64,000 nucleotides of DNA from Lacticaseibacillus thailandensis DSM 22698 = JCM 13996 (lineage in GTDB: Bacteria > Bacillota > Bacilli > Lactobacillales > Lactobacillaceae). Location: the NCBI RefSeq assembly GCF_001312865.1, contig NZ_BBER01000001.1, forward strand, positions 248,001 to 312,000, in the 5' to 3' direction. The translations under genes were made by a program, and so were the position numbers. This document shows positions 1 to 9,222 of this stretch, piece by piece. Below the pieces are notes generated by a model, which worked only from the letters and a program-made list of their open reading frames with translations, was not told the DNA's origin and searched no databases. Every line of letters starts with the position of its first letter. Position 1 is the first letter of the stretch.

Positions 1-1
1 C

Positions 2-2187
2 CCGTCCATTTACGTGGCCTTTCAGGTCAAAGATGGCAAGGGCATTCTCGACACCGATACCTACCTGATTATTTGGACCACGACGCCGTGGACCATTCCG
101 TCTAACCGTGGGATCACCGTGAACCCGAAGTTTGAGTACGTGCAGGTAGCTGTTGATGGCAAGAAGTACGTGGTGGCGGCGGAACGCCTCCACGAAGTTG
201 CCGCAGACCTCGGTTGGAGTGATCCGCAGGTACTCAAAACCTTTAAGGGTATCGACATGGACAAGATGGTGGCGCGCCACCCGCTATACGATCGAGACAG
301 TTTGGTGATGAACGCCAACCACGTTACGCTCGATGCGGGTACTGGTTTGGTCCACACCGCTCCGGGTCATGGTGAAGATGACTACAACGTGGGTGTACGT
401 TACGGCCTCCCAGTTGAATCTGTGGTCGACGCCAAGGGGTACATGAACGAGAACGCACCGGGCTTTGAAGGTGTCTTCTATGACGACGCCAACAAGATGG
501 TGACGCAGCAATTAACTGATAAGGGTGCGTTGTTGAAGCTTGACTTCTTCACCCACAGTTACCCACACGACTGGCGGACCAAGAAGCCAGTCATTTACCG
601 GGCTACGACGCAGTGGTTTGCCTCCGTGGCATCCTTCCGGGACGAGATTTTGGGCCAAATCGACAAGGTCAACTTCACGCCAAGTTGGGGCAAGACCCGC
701 TTGTACAACATGATTCGTGACCGTGGTGACTGGGTCATCTCCCGTCAGCGGGCTTGGGGTGTACCGTTGCCAATTTTCTATGCTGAAGACGGCACGCCGA
801 TTCTGGAAAAGGAGACCATCGACACGTGGCTGACCTGTTTGGTCGGTACGGTTCGAACGTTTGGTTTGAGCGCGATGCCAAAGACCTGTTACCAGAGGGC
901 TACACGCACCCAGGTAGTCCAAACGGCAAGTTCACTAAGGAAACCGACATCATAGACGTCTGGTTTGACTCCGGTTCGTCATGGGCAGGGTGCCTGCAGG
1001 GTCGCGATGACCTGACTTACCCATCCAGTCTGTACCTGGAAGGCTCCGACCAGTATCGTGGCTGGTTCAACAGTAGTTTGATCACCAGTGTGGCTGTTAA
1101 TGGGGTGGCCCCTTACAAGAACGTGCTGTCACAAGGCTTCACCCTTGATAGTAAGGGCCAAAAGATGAGTAAGTCCCTTGGCAACGTTATCGCACCTGAA
1201 AAGGTCGAGAAGCAGTATGGGGCCGAAATTGTCCGTTTATGGGTTGCTAGTGTTGATTCCAGTTCTGACGTGCGCGTCTCCATGGACAACTTTGCCCAAA
1301 CCAGTGAAGCGTACCGGAAGATTCGTAACACGATGCGCTTCATGCTCGCCAATACTACGGACTTCGATGCTGCTAAGGACACCGTTGCTTGGGACGACCT
1401 GAGTGACGTGGACCACTACATGTTGGTTCGGTTGAACCAGGTGATTCGTGAGGCCCATGCCGATTACTTGAAGTATGACTTCAGCAGTGTGGAAAAGGTT
1501 ATTTCCGCCTATCTGGTCAACGACCTGTCCGCGTTCTACCTCGACTTTGCTAAGGACGTCGTTTACATCGAAGCCGCTGACAGCTTGCAGCGGCGGCAGA
1601 TGCAGACGGTGATGTACCAAGCACTGGTTGCACTGACGCAGATGTTGACGCCAATTTTGCCACACACAATGGAAGAAATTTGGCCGTTCTTGAACCGCAA
1701 AGAGGACTACGCCTTCCTGTCCGATATGCCACAAGCCAAGACGATTGATGGTGAAAAGGACATTCTCCAGCGGTGGCACGCATTCATGGAGTTCCGGAGT
1801 GAGGTTGCTAAGGCTTTGGAAGAAGCCCGTGACGCTAAACTCATCGGGAAGTCCATGGAAGCCAAGGTAACGGTTTACCCAACCCAGGAACTGGCGGACT
1901 TGCTCGGTAGTTTGGGTGACAGTAACGTGATGCAGATGCTGATTGTATCTGGGTTCAAGCAGGCCGCTGTGGGTACGGCTGCACCAGCTGACGCCTTGGA
2001 CTTCAAGGATGGCGCGGTGTTGGTTGAACACGCGGACGGGGACGTTTGTGAACGTTGCCGGATGACCCGGACCGATGTGGGCACTGACGATGCTTTCCCC
2101 ACCCTGTGTGCACGTTGTGCCGCCATTGTGCGGGCTAACTACCCAGAAGCAGTGACTGAAGGTTTGGAATCCAAGCAAGCTAAGTAA
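2..2187 (+). CDS. ileS: Isoleucine--tRNA ligase, C-terminal part (5' end outside window, one frameshift)
   Basis: Cytosolic class I aminoacyl-tRNA synthetase that charges tRNA-Ile. The start lies upstream of base 1, and about 728 C-terminal residues are present, read in frame from base 2 ([10 protein letters not shown]). Visible landmarks are the threonine-rich editing motif [11 protein letters not shown] near bases 74-110, the KMSKS loop ([10 protein letters not shown]) near 1156-1185, and the C-terminal zinc motif CERC...CARC near 2047-2122. The frame breaks near base 823, where one C seems missing (GACACG for GACCACG). Adding it joins the two halves without losing a residue. Because the gene is essential, I read this as a sequencing error. 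Confidence 0.97.
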
Positions 2188-2223
2188 GCGTAATTGGAGG
2201 GCTGTCCTTTAAGGCGCCCGTAT

Positions 2224-2282
2224 ATACAAGTATGGACCAGCAACGATTCCCCCTGGGGATCGCCGCTGGTCCATACTTGTAT
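2224..2282. terminator. Long hairpin downstream of ileS, possible terminator
   Basis: An 18-bp perfect inverted repeat (2224-2241 with 2265-2282) encloses a 23-base loop that holds a second small palindrome (GATTCCCC/GGGGATC). No T-run follows on either strand, so it is not a classical intrinsic terminator. It sits between ileS and yaaA and may end or process the ileS transcript. Confidence 0.5.
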
Positions 2283-2341
2283 CCGGGATTAACCCATTGG
2301 GGCCACAGCTTAAGTAAGTAGGGTTAAGGAGGTTAACCGCA

Positions 2342-3085
2342 ATGCAAATGATTATCGCGCCTGCCAAGCGGATGCGGACCGACACGGATAACTTTGACGT
2401 GACCGGGTGGCCGGAGTACCTAGGGTCAGCGGACCAACTACTGGCGCAGTTGCGCACGCTCGATACCACCGCACTACAGCAATTGTGGCATACCAGTGAC
2501 CAGTTGACCCAAAGTAGCCGTAGTTGGCTGAACCAAATGGACCTACGACAGCAGGTCACGCCCGCCGTCATGGCTTTTGTCGGCTTGCAGTACCAAAGCC
2601 TTGCGGCGGACTTGTTGACGGACGAGGCGTTAGCGTACTTGCGCGACCACCTGCGTATATTGTCCGGCTTGTACGGGATACTGCGGCCCTTTGACGGCAT
2701 CGTTCCGTACCGGCTGGATATGGGCAGCAGGCTGGCGGTTGGTACGGCCCGTAATTTGTATGCTTTTTGGGGCCGGCGGGTTTACGCAGCGTTGGACTGG
2801 TCGGCACCGGTAATCAACTTGGCGTCTATGGAGTACGCCCGCGTCATTACGCCGTACCTCACGGGTGATGATTGCTTTGTGGATGTAGTCTTTGGCCGCC
2901 TGGTTGACGGCCACATCAAAACGCGCGCCACCTATGCAAAGATGGCGCGCGGGGCACTAGTGCGATTTGCAGCTTCGCACGCCGTGGACGACGTGGCGGG
3001 TCTGACTGATTTCGATGATCCCCATTACCGGTTTGCGCCGGCTCAGTCGAGTAGTCAGCGGTTGGTGTTTCTACGGCGTGACTAG
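2342..3085 (+). CDS. yaaA: Peroxide stress protein YaaA (DUF328/UPF0246)
   Basis: A 247-residue cytosolic protein of the YaaA family, which in Escherichia coli lowers free iron and limits DNA damage under hydrogen peroxide stress. Family hallmarks are the N-terminal IIAPAKRM and the central segment LSGLYGILRPFDGIVPYRLDMG at about residues 103-124, split here around PFDGI. Length fits the family (about 245-255). The ATG at 2342 follows AAGGAGGTTAACCGCA. The stop at 3083-3085 directly abuts the stop of the convergent phosphatase gene, leaving no intergenic base or terminator. Confidence 0.93.
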   Translation: MQMIIAPAKRMRTDTDNFDVTGWPEYLGSADQLLAQLRTLDTTALQQLWHTSDQLTQSSRSWLNQMDLRQQVTPAVMAFVGLQYQSLAADLLTDEALAYLRDHLRILSGLYGILRPFDGIVPYRLDMGSRLAVGTARNLYAFWGRRVYAALDWSAPVINLASMEYARVITPYLTGDDCFVDVVFGRLVDGHIKTRATYAKMARGALVRFAASHAVDDVAGLTDFDDPHYRFAPAQSSSQRLVFLRRD

Positions 3086-3876
3086 TTAACTTTGAGGTTC
3101 CAAGTACAGCTGACGTAGGTCCGCCTGATTCTTTGACGATAGACGCAGCTCCTGACGGGCGTAATCGGACCAGGTACCGAACTCGCTGGTAACGAATTTC
3201 TGGACGGTATCAAAGTTATCACCGCCCGCCGCCGCTGCGTTCATTGTGTTGACCAGGGCGGACGCGCCGTGTTGGAGTTTGGCGTTGACAGCAGCACTCG
3301 ACATGCCTTCGGGGTTGGCCAGTACTAGGTTGGTCAGCTGGTAATCCGCACGCATGACTGGGTGGGTACGCCCAGCAGGCCCTCAATCATCATGGCACCG
3401 ACGCCAGTGCGATCCTTACCGGCTGCACAGTGGAAGACCAGTGCGTGTCCCGGAGTGGTGTTGGCCAACAGGAGGTCAAACAACTGGCGGTAGGCGTGCA
3501 GCGCGTGCCGGTCGACCAGCATTTCAATGTAGGCATCACCCAGGTCCCAGCTTTGTGGCCGTGGGGGCTGCCGGTGCTTCAGCTTATCCCAAAAGCTTTG
3601 TTCACCGGACAGCGGGTAGACTGACAGGTGTTGGTAGTTAGTGCCGGCCAGCAATTTGTCGGGGGACATCGAGACTTCTGTATCGCTACGCAGGTCAACT
3701 ACGGTGGTCACCCCATAATCAGCCAGTTGTTGTTCGCCCACACCGTCTAGGTAACTGAGGGTGCCGGAACGTAATACTTTGTGCCAGGCGACGGTTCGCC
3801 CGCCAGTCGTGGGATAGCCACCCAGTTCGCGCAGGTTAATTGCGTTGGGGATGGTCAACACGCGTTCATGCGGCAT
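3086..3876 (-). CDS. Protein tyrosine/serine phosphatase (frameshifted)
   Basis: A 263-residue protein (after repair) of the bacterial Y_phosphatase3 family. The signature HCAAGKDRTG (HCX5R; the Cys is the nucleophile and the Arg binds phosphate) is visible, as is the N-terminal NLRELGGYPT typical of these enzymes. The substrate is unknown. The start ATG at 3876 follows AAAGGAGGCGGCACGC. The frame is lost near 3357, where one base is missing after GVPTQ; adding it continues into VMRADYQLTN, the usual family sequence. Its 3' end touches yaaA tail to tail. Confidence 0.88.
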
Positions 3877-3910
3877 GCGTGCCGCCTCCTTTCATAAATA
3901 CTTGCGACCA

Positions 3911-3946
3911 AAGACGCCCATTCCCATTGTTTAGGGTGGGCGTCTT
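3911..3946 (-). terminator. Intrinsic terminator of the multicopper oxidase gene
   Basis: AAGACGCCCA at 3911-3920 pairs with TGGGCGTCTT at 3937-3946. The hairpin lies just past the oxidase stop on the minus strand. It has only a short T-run, so termination may be partial. Confidence 0.6.
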
Positions 3947-3961
3947 AGCATGCATGGGAAT

Positions 3962-5500
3962 TTACATGTGCATGCCCATCTTCTTGTAGGACTCCATTCC
4001 GCCGAGCCACAGGTCCTTCATGGCGACCCCACGTTCCTTGGCAAAGGCTTGCATGAGCGTGTGGTGGTCCATCAGGTGGTACTGGACGTCTGGATGGGCC
4101 GGGTCGACCACTTTGATCTGGGCCATCATCCCGCCGTCCTCATGCTCAATGATGTGGCAGTGATACATAAAGACGCCCGGAACGTTGAACAGGACCTTGA
4201 TGCGGACGTGTTCGTGAGGGTTGATGCTGACCGTGTCCTTCAGCCCGGTTTCGTTCGGGTAGGGCGCGTGGCCGTTCCGCGAGATGACCTGGAAGGCAGT
4301 CCCGTGCATGTGGTACGGGTGGATCATGCCACCCACCATATCGTTGGTACTGGTGATGTCCCAGATTTGGCACTTACCCATGGGCATTTCGTAGTCGATG
4401 CGTTGCATGTCAAACTTTTTGCCGTCGATCATGACCTCTTCGTCCATGCCGGACAGCACCACGTTTTTCACGGGTAGGTCTGGATCAACGTGGTATTCCG
4501 GTACGTCGAACAAGTGTGCCGGAATAGTGCTGTGGTCTGGGGCAAAGTCGCGGATGCGAAACTGCACGATCGGAACGTCATCGGAGTATAGGGTGACCCG
4601 GTCACCAGGGTGGTACTGACCAAAGTCGACCACAATTTCTTGACGTTCGGCACACGTGATCATGAGGTGGGTAAACGTGACCGGTTCTGGTAACAGGCTG
4701 TTGTCCCCAGCAATTTGGGTAAACGGTAGGTCGCCACTAAAGTGCAGGCGCCATTCCCGCCGGTTGGAGCCGTTCAGGATGCGTAACCGCACCTTCTGCG
4801 TGGTGACGTCAAAGTACGGGTTAATGGTGCCATTGATCATGGCAGTTGGTCCCTGAACGCCATCCGGGTCGTAGTCGGCCCGGTAATCCCACTGGTTATC
4901 CTCGTGGAAGCGCCGGTCCTGCAGAATTAACGGAATGTCGTCGACCCCATAGTTCCGCGGCAATGGGAGGCGACTTTCGTGGTCATCCTGAACGATGGCC
5001 ATTGCGGCTAAACCATGCCACACTTGTTCAGCCGTCGACGGACACGGGTGCGCGTGCAGCCAGTCGGTTGAGGCCGGTTGGTGGATGGTGAAGGTCACGT
5101 CGCGTGCTTCACCAGGGTACACGGGCGCGTGGCAGCCACCATCTTCGATGGGTCCGGGAATATCGAGGCCGTGCCAGTGGAAGGTGGTGACTTCGGGCAG
5201 GTGGTTGACTAAGTGTAGGTGTACCGTCTCACCATCATGGTAGACGAAGGTTTGCCCTAGTAACGGCGCGTTATACCCCCAGGTTTTGGTCTTGGCACCG
5301 GGCAGCAGCTGCACCTCACCGGTTTGGGCGGTGATGGTGTAGTATACGTCCTGCCCCTCGACGCGATCCGGGGTGGCAATAGCGGGAATGGCCAACGGTT
5401 GCGGGGATGTGGTCGGCGCTTCGAGGGGAATGTAGCCGCCGTCGTGCGTATTATAGGCAGCTTCATCAAACAAATAATCGGTAATTACTGGTTGTGACAT
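3962..5500 (-). CDS. Multicopper oxidase (laccase/bilirubin-oxidase-like)
   Basis: A 512-residue three-cupredoxin oxidase that couples one-electron substrate oxidation to reduction of O2 to water. All four copper-ligand blocks are present: HWHG (residues 108-111), HAHP (149-152) with WHGL (161-164), HPYHMHG near 427 and HCHIIEHEDGGMM near 476, which supplies the type-1 Cys and Met. There is no signal peptide or Tat motif, so it is probably cytosolic, like the known Lactobacillus laccase-like enzymes. Substrates could be Cu(I), phenols or biogenic amines. RBS GGGAGGTTAACACC precedes the ATG at 5500. I see no cop box upstream, so it may not belong to the CopY regulon at 18 kb. Confidence 0.92.
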   Translation of the reverse strand: MSQPVITDYLFDEAAYNTHDGGYIPLEAPTTSPQPLAIPAIATPDRVEGQDVYYTITAQTGEVQLLPGAKTKTWGYNAPLLGQTFVYHDGETVHLHLVNHLPEVTTFHWHGLDIPGPIEDGGCHAPVYPGEARDVTFTIHQPASTDWLHAHPCPSTAEQVWHGLAAMAIVQDDHESRLPLPRNYGVDDIPLILQDRRFHEDNQWDYRADYDPDGVQGPTAMINGTINPYFDVTTQKVRLRILNGSNRREWRLHFSGDLPFTQIAGDNSLLPEPVTFTHLMITCAERQEIVVDFGQYHPGDRVTLYSDDVPIVQFRIRDFAPDHSTIPAHLFDVPEYHVDPDLPVKNVVLSGMDEEVMIDGKKFDMQRIDYEMPMGKCQIWDITSTNDMVGGMIHPYHMHGTAFQVISRNGHAPYPNETGLKDTVSINPHEHVRIKVLFNVPGVFMYHCHIIEHEDGGMMAQIKVVDPAHPDVQYHLMDHHTLMQAFAKERGVAMKDLWLGGMESYKKMGMHM

Positions 5501-5708
5501 GGTGTTAACCTCCCTTTACTTGCACCCTGATGATAACATATTTCCAATATCCCTTCATTGGATTTAATGCCCGCGTACCGGCATTGTATGCGCTTGTGCG
5601 GCGCACCAATAATTTGTTGACCACGTCCCGGACTAACACGGTAGTGGCGGTCTCCAGTGGCCTGCTAGTTGCGGGACAGCACGGCGGGGCTTGCGTTGCG
5701 GACCCCCT

Positions 5709-5737
5709 TTGGCAAACAGCGGCGGAACGTGTATAAT
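5709..5737 (+). promoter_or_regulatory. Sigma-A promoter of the small membrane protein / mtnN
   Basis: TTGGCA (5709-5714), a 17-base spacer and TATAAT (5732-5737). The RBS AGGAGG follows at 5757-5762. The 230 bases between the oxidase start and this promoter hold nothing else I recognise. Confidence 0.8.
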
Positions 5738-5769
5738 TAATACAAGTTATAGGAACAGGAGGCACAGTG

Positions 5770-6033
5770 ATGGAGCCACAAACACGTAAAGAAGTGCGCG
5801 AAGCACGTGAACGTGCAACGGCGACTGCCCGTGAGCGTGACCGCAAGCGGATAGCCGTGGAACGTGACTACGCGCGCGAACAGGCAGTGAGTCGGACCGC
5901 GGCTAAGAGTCAGCAACGCATCGACCAGGAAGCGTACCACAAGGTGTCGGTTCTGAAAGCCAAATTGAATTGGGCAATCGGGACGGTCGTGGTGATGTTG
6001 ATCATTGTCGCCTTAGTCCTGTTTCTAGTGTAA
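5770..6033 (+). CDS. Small charged membrane protein, unknown function
   Basis: An 87-residue protein I cannot assign to a named family. The N-terminal ~60 residues are very rich in Arg, Glu and Ala (a likely charged helix or coiled coil), followed by one membrane segment near the C-terminus (WAIGTVVVMLIIVALVLFLV). Topology is probably N-in with the C-terminus at the membrane. I prefer the ATG at 5770 to the GTG at 5767 because of RBS spacing. It lies 47 bases upstream of mtnN on the same strand and probably shares its promoter. Confidence 0.72.
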   Translation: MEPQTRKEVREARERATATARERDRKRIAVERDYAREQAVSRTAAKSQQRIDQEAYHKVSVLKAKLNWAIGTVVVMLIIVALVLFLV

Positions 6034-6080
6034 GCAGACGTACGCGTGGGTCGTGATCTACGCATGAGGAGGAACTCAGC

Positions 6081-6770
6081 ATGAAAATTGGCGTTATCTG
6101 TGCCATGGAAGAAGAAATTCGTGAACTTTTGGCCGTTTTGGAGGATCAGGAAGAAGCCGTGGTTGCCAGTCAGCATTATTACCACGGCCACATTCACGGC
6201 CAAGAAGTGACCTTGGTGGAATCGGGCATTGGTAAGGTGCAAGCCGGCATGGTGGCGGCCATCTTGTTGGACCACTACCAACCGGACGTCCTGATCAACA
6301 CGGGTAGTGCCGGTGGTATTGGTACGGGGCTCAAAGTTGGTGATGTGGTGGTCAGCACCGGGGTGGCGTACCACGACGTCGACTCCACCGCCTTTGGTTA
6401 CAAGCCGGGACAATTACCGCAGCAACCGCAAATTTTCACGGCGGATGCCGACTTTGTGGCGAAAATCACGGCGGCGGCTCAGGCGACGAACCTGACCACG
6501 CACACGGGTTTAATCGTGTCCGGGGACCAGTTTATTAGTAGTACGCCGGCCATTAAACGCATTAAGGGTATTTTTCCGCAGGCGCTTGCTAGCGAAATGG
6601 AAGGGGCAGCCGTTGGCCAGGTTGCAACCCAGTTTCACACGCCATTCGTCGTGATTCGGGCGATGAGTGATGTGGGTGATGAAAACGCTAGCGTCAGTTT
6701 TGACGAGTTCATTATTGACGCGGGCAAGCGGAGTGCCGCGATGTTGCTGGCGTTCCTTGCTGCTTTATAG
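6081..6770 (+). CDS. mtnN: 5'-methylthioadenosine/S-adenosylhomocysteine nucleosidase
   Basis: A 229-residue cytosolic hydrolase (Pfs) that removes adenine from methylthioadenosine and S-adenosylhomocysteine, feeding methionine salvage and the activated-methyl cycle. The family start MKIGVICAMEEEI is intact, as are the purine-binding NTGSAGGIG region, the segment SEMEGAAVGQV near residue 173 and the catalytic Asp in VIRAMSD. Length matches the usual ~230. RBS GAGGAGGAACTCAGC precedes the ATG. It is likely cotranscribed with the small membrane protein upstream. Confidence 0.97.
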   Translation: MKIGVICAMEEEIRELLAVLEDQEEAVVASQHYYHGHIHGQEVTLVESGIGKVQAGMVAAILLDHYQPDVLINTGSAGGIGTGLKVGDVVVSTGVAYHDVDSTAFGYKPGQLPQQPQIFTADADFVAKITAAAQATNLTTHTGLIVSGDQFISSTPAIKRIKGIFPQALASEMEGAAVGQVATQFHTPFVVIRAMSDVGDENASVSFDEFIIDAGKRSAAMLLAFLAAL

Positions 6771-6792
6771 GCGGATATGTGCGAGTATGCTT

Positions 6793-6826
6793 GGCCACGA
6801 ACCCATTGCGGGTTGGTGGCCTTTAT
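6793..6826 (+). terminator. Intrinsic terminator after mtnN
   Basis: GGCCACGAACCC (6793-6804) pairs with GGGTTGGTGGCC (6810-6821) with one mismatch, followed by TTTATT. Confidence 0.65.
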
Positions 6827-6853
6827 TAGCAATTGACGGTAAAGGAGATTTTC

Positions 6854-8017
6854 ATGAAGCACGTATATTTAGATAATGCGGCCACGACGCCAATGCATCC
6901 AGATGTCGTCGCGGCCATGACTGAGCAAATGAACGCGGACTTTGGTAATGCCAGTTCTACCCACTACTTTGGGCGGCAGGCGCATGCGGCGTTGGACCAC
7001 GCCCGGCAAACGCTAGCAACAGCGCTGCACACCACCACGGATAACATCGTTTTTACAGGTGGAGCGACGGAGAGCAACAATACCGCCATTATCCGTACTG
7101 CCTACGCGCGGCGTGAGCAGGGAATGCACATCATTACCAGTGCCATTGAACACTTGTCGGTGTTGAACCCCTTGCGGCGGTTGGAACAGGAAGGGTTTCG
7201 GGTCACTTACTTACCAGTAGATGCCAACGGTGAAATTAGCATGAGCGACTTTGATGCCGCCCTCGACGATGAAACCACGCTGGTGACCCTAATGTGGGGG
7301 AACAATGAGGTTGGTAGCCGGATGCCGATCGACAAAGTGGGGGCGCGACTGCGCAGCCACCAAGCATGGTTCCACGTGGACGCTACCCAGGCGTTTGGGC
7401 TAGCGGATATTAACCCGCAGGCGCTGGGCATCAACATGTTGTCGGCGTCGGCACACAAACTGAACGGGCCTAAAGGTGTGGGTGTGCTGTACCGCGATGA
7501 TACAGTCCACTTTACCCCGTTTTTGCTGGGTGGTGAACAAGAGACCAAACGGCGGGCTGGAACGGAGAATGTGCCGGGCATCGTGGGGTTCGGTGCGGCG
7601 GTGGCCCGGTTAGATAATGCGGCCAAAGCCGCACTTACCACACGCTATGAGGGTTTTACCAAGCAGATTACAACGGCACTTACGGATGAGGACGTAGAGT
7701 TCCACGTGAACGGCAACCTCACGCACGACCGGCTACCACACGTTCTCAACCTGTGGTTCCCAGGGGTCTCGACCTACGCGTTACAGACAAACCTGGACCT
7801 GGCCGGCTTTGCGGTTTCTGGTGGTTCGGCCTGCACGGCCGGCAGTTTGGAGCCCTCGCACGTACTGACCGCCATGTTTGGCGCCGATTCCCCACGCATT
7901 GCGGAATCGATTCGCATTTCTTTTGGTACGGTCACTACCAGTGAGGATATTGCTGCGTTTAGTGCCGCGCTCATCAAGGCTGTGAACCGGCTACGGGCGC
8001 GCGCGGCCACCAAGTAA
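6854..8017 (+). CDS. Cysteine desulfurase (NifS/IscS-like)
   Basis: A 387-residue PLP enzyme that takes sulfur from cysteine as a persulfide, here most likely for tRNA thiolation. The start MKHVYLDNAATT, the PLP lysine in SASAHKLNGPKG (near residue 203) and the catalytic Cys in GGSACTAGSLEPSHVL (near residue 325) are all present. The ATG at 6854 follows AAAGGAGATTTTC. The next gene is a DUF1831 protein. In many lactobacilli this pair is followed by the thiouridylase gene mnmA, but here mnmA is 34 kb away (42482). Confidence 0.95.
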   Translation: MKHVYLDNAATTPMHPDVVAAMTEQMNADFGNASSTHYFGRQAHAALDHARQTLATALHTTTDNIVFTGGATESNNTAIIRTAYARREQGMHIITSAIEHLSVLNPLRRLEQEGFRVTYLPVDANGEISMSDFDAALDDETTLVTLMWGNNEVGSRMPIDKVGARLRSHQAWFHVDATQAFGLADINPQALGINMLSASAHKLNGPKGVGVLYRDDTVHFTPFLLGGEQETKRRAGTENVPGIVGFGAAVARLDNAAKAALTTRYEGFTKQITTALTDEDVEFHVNGNLTHDRLPHVLNLWFPGVSTYALQTNLDLAGFAVSGGSACTAGSLEPSHVLTAMFGADSPRIAESIRISFGTVTTSEDIAAFSAALIKAVNRLRARAATK

Positions 8018-8102
8018 GCGGGCAGTTGCGGAGCAGTGGGAACGCTTGCACCATAACGGATGTGGTAAAATAAGGGTAACAATAACGAATGGAGTGGTGG
8101 AT

Positions 8103-8450
8103 ATGGCTTTGGCAACGACGGCACAGGTAGTAGGGGATAAGCGGAAGTTCCGGCTGAGTCCGAACGTGAAGCGCTACACCCTGATGGATACTGGTTTCAA
8201 GAAGACCAACAAGGGCGGCTTTGAACTGGAGCGGTCGTTGGACCTCAACAGCCCGTTCACCAGTAATACCAAGCTCAAAGTGTTGGTCAATGCTGACCTG
8301 GATCAATTATCGATGTCGGTGACCACGGCCAACGGGTTGCGGGCGGTCGACATCTTTAAGTCGGATAAAACGGCAGGAAATGTCGAGCAGTTTAACTACG
8401 TGATCAATGACTTGGTGCAGCGGCAGGTACTGGAGCCAGTCACTGACTAA
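8103..8450 (+). CDS. DUF1831 family protein
   Basis: A 115-residue protein of a family restricted to lactobacilli and relatives, characteristically placed after a cysteine desulfurase. It has no signal peptide or membrane segment. The function is not established; the context suggests a role in sulfur transfer or tRNA thiolation (inference). The ATG at 8103 sits behind GGAGTGGTGGAT. Upstream in-frame codons from 8046 lack an RBS and were excluded. Confidence 0.82.
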   Translation: MALATTAQVVGDKRKFRLSPNVKRYTLMDTGFKKTNKGGFELERSLDLNSPFTSNTKLKVLVNADLDQLSMSVTTANGLRAVDIFKSDKTAGNVEQFNYVINDLVQRQVLEPVTD

Positions 8451-8463
8451 TTCATGGTATAGC

Positions 8464-8494
8464 AAAGGGCCACATGAATAGTGCGGCCCTTTTT
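8464..8494 (+). terminator. Intrinsic terminator after the DUF1831 gene
   Basis: AAAGGGCC pairs with GGCCCTTT around an ATGAATAGTG-type loop, followed by a T-run ending in TTTTTG. It also separates this gene from the convergent VIT genes. Confidence 0.8.
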
Positions 8495-8518
8495 GTATAA
8501 TAATGTGCACTGGTCAGA

Positions 8519-9209
8519 TTAGAATGCCAGACCCACGAGGTAGTGCAACGTGATGGTAATCAAGCCAATGATAATATTACGAATAATGGCACGTCGGGCA
8601 AAACCATGCCCAAGTTGTGCTGACAGGTAGCCAGTGATAGCTACCGCAACTACGGTAGCGGCAATGGTAGCTGGCCACTGCCATTGTCCTCGGACCGTGG
8701 TCAACGCTAATAAAGGCAAGATTCCCCCCAAAGTGGCAGAAATCATGGAAGCAAAAGCAGCGGCCCAGGGGTTCATGAGCCTCGTTGCATCGAGGTGGTA
8801 CTTTGCCGTGACAATAGTTGGTAACGGGTCACTAGCCATCAATTCATCAGCAATGGCCGCTGCCGTGGTGGCGGTGACCCCACGGGAAGTATAACTAGTA
8901 ATGATGACTTGCCGGGCCGTGTTGGGATCCTGCTCGAGCGCAATGGACTCCCTGTCTACGGCTGCGGCCTCGGTGTCCCGCTGAGCGCTCACGCTGGCAT
9001 ATTCACCACCCGCCATGGAAAAGGCTACAGCAATCAGATCGGCAACTGCCGCGATAAAGAGGGCAAAGGCGTTGTTGGTAGCCGCACCCACCGAAAAAAA
9101 GCACTCCCACAACGGTTAGGATACCGTCATTGGCTCCTAACACACCTGCGCGGAGGGTGTTGGCCCTGGTGGCAAGAGAGGCATCTTTGTTAACTTGAAT
9201 TGCTTTCAT
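8519..9209 (-). CDS. VIT/CCC1 family metal transporter, distal paralogue (frameshifted)
   Basis: A 229-residue (repaired) membrane protein of the vacuolar iron transporter family, which moves Fe2+/Mn2+ out of the cytoplasm. The hallmark start LRAGVLGANDGILTVVGV and the later GGEYASVSAQRD are present. The frame breaks at a run of seven A at 9094-9100 (seven T in the gene); six would restore LFSVGAATNN. The ATG at 9209 has AAGGGG upstream. It lies 13 bases downstream of a same-strand paralogue, so the two form an operon produced by duplication. Confidence 0.9.
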
Positions 9210-9222
9210 TATCGGCATCCCC

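Noticed and set aside
1237-2178. Long minus-strand open frame (313 codons) opposite ileS
   Set aside because: Antisense shadow of a highly biased GC-rich coding frame; no RBS and no family resemblance.
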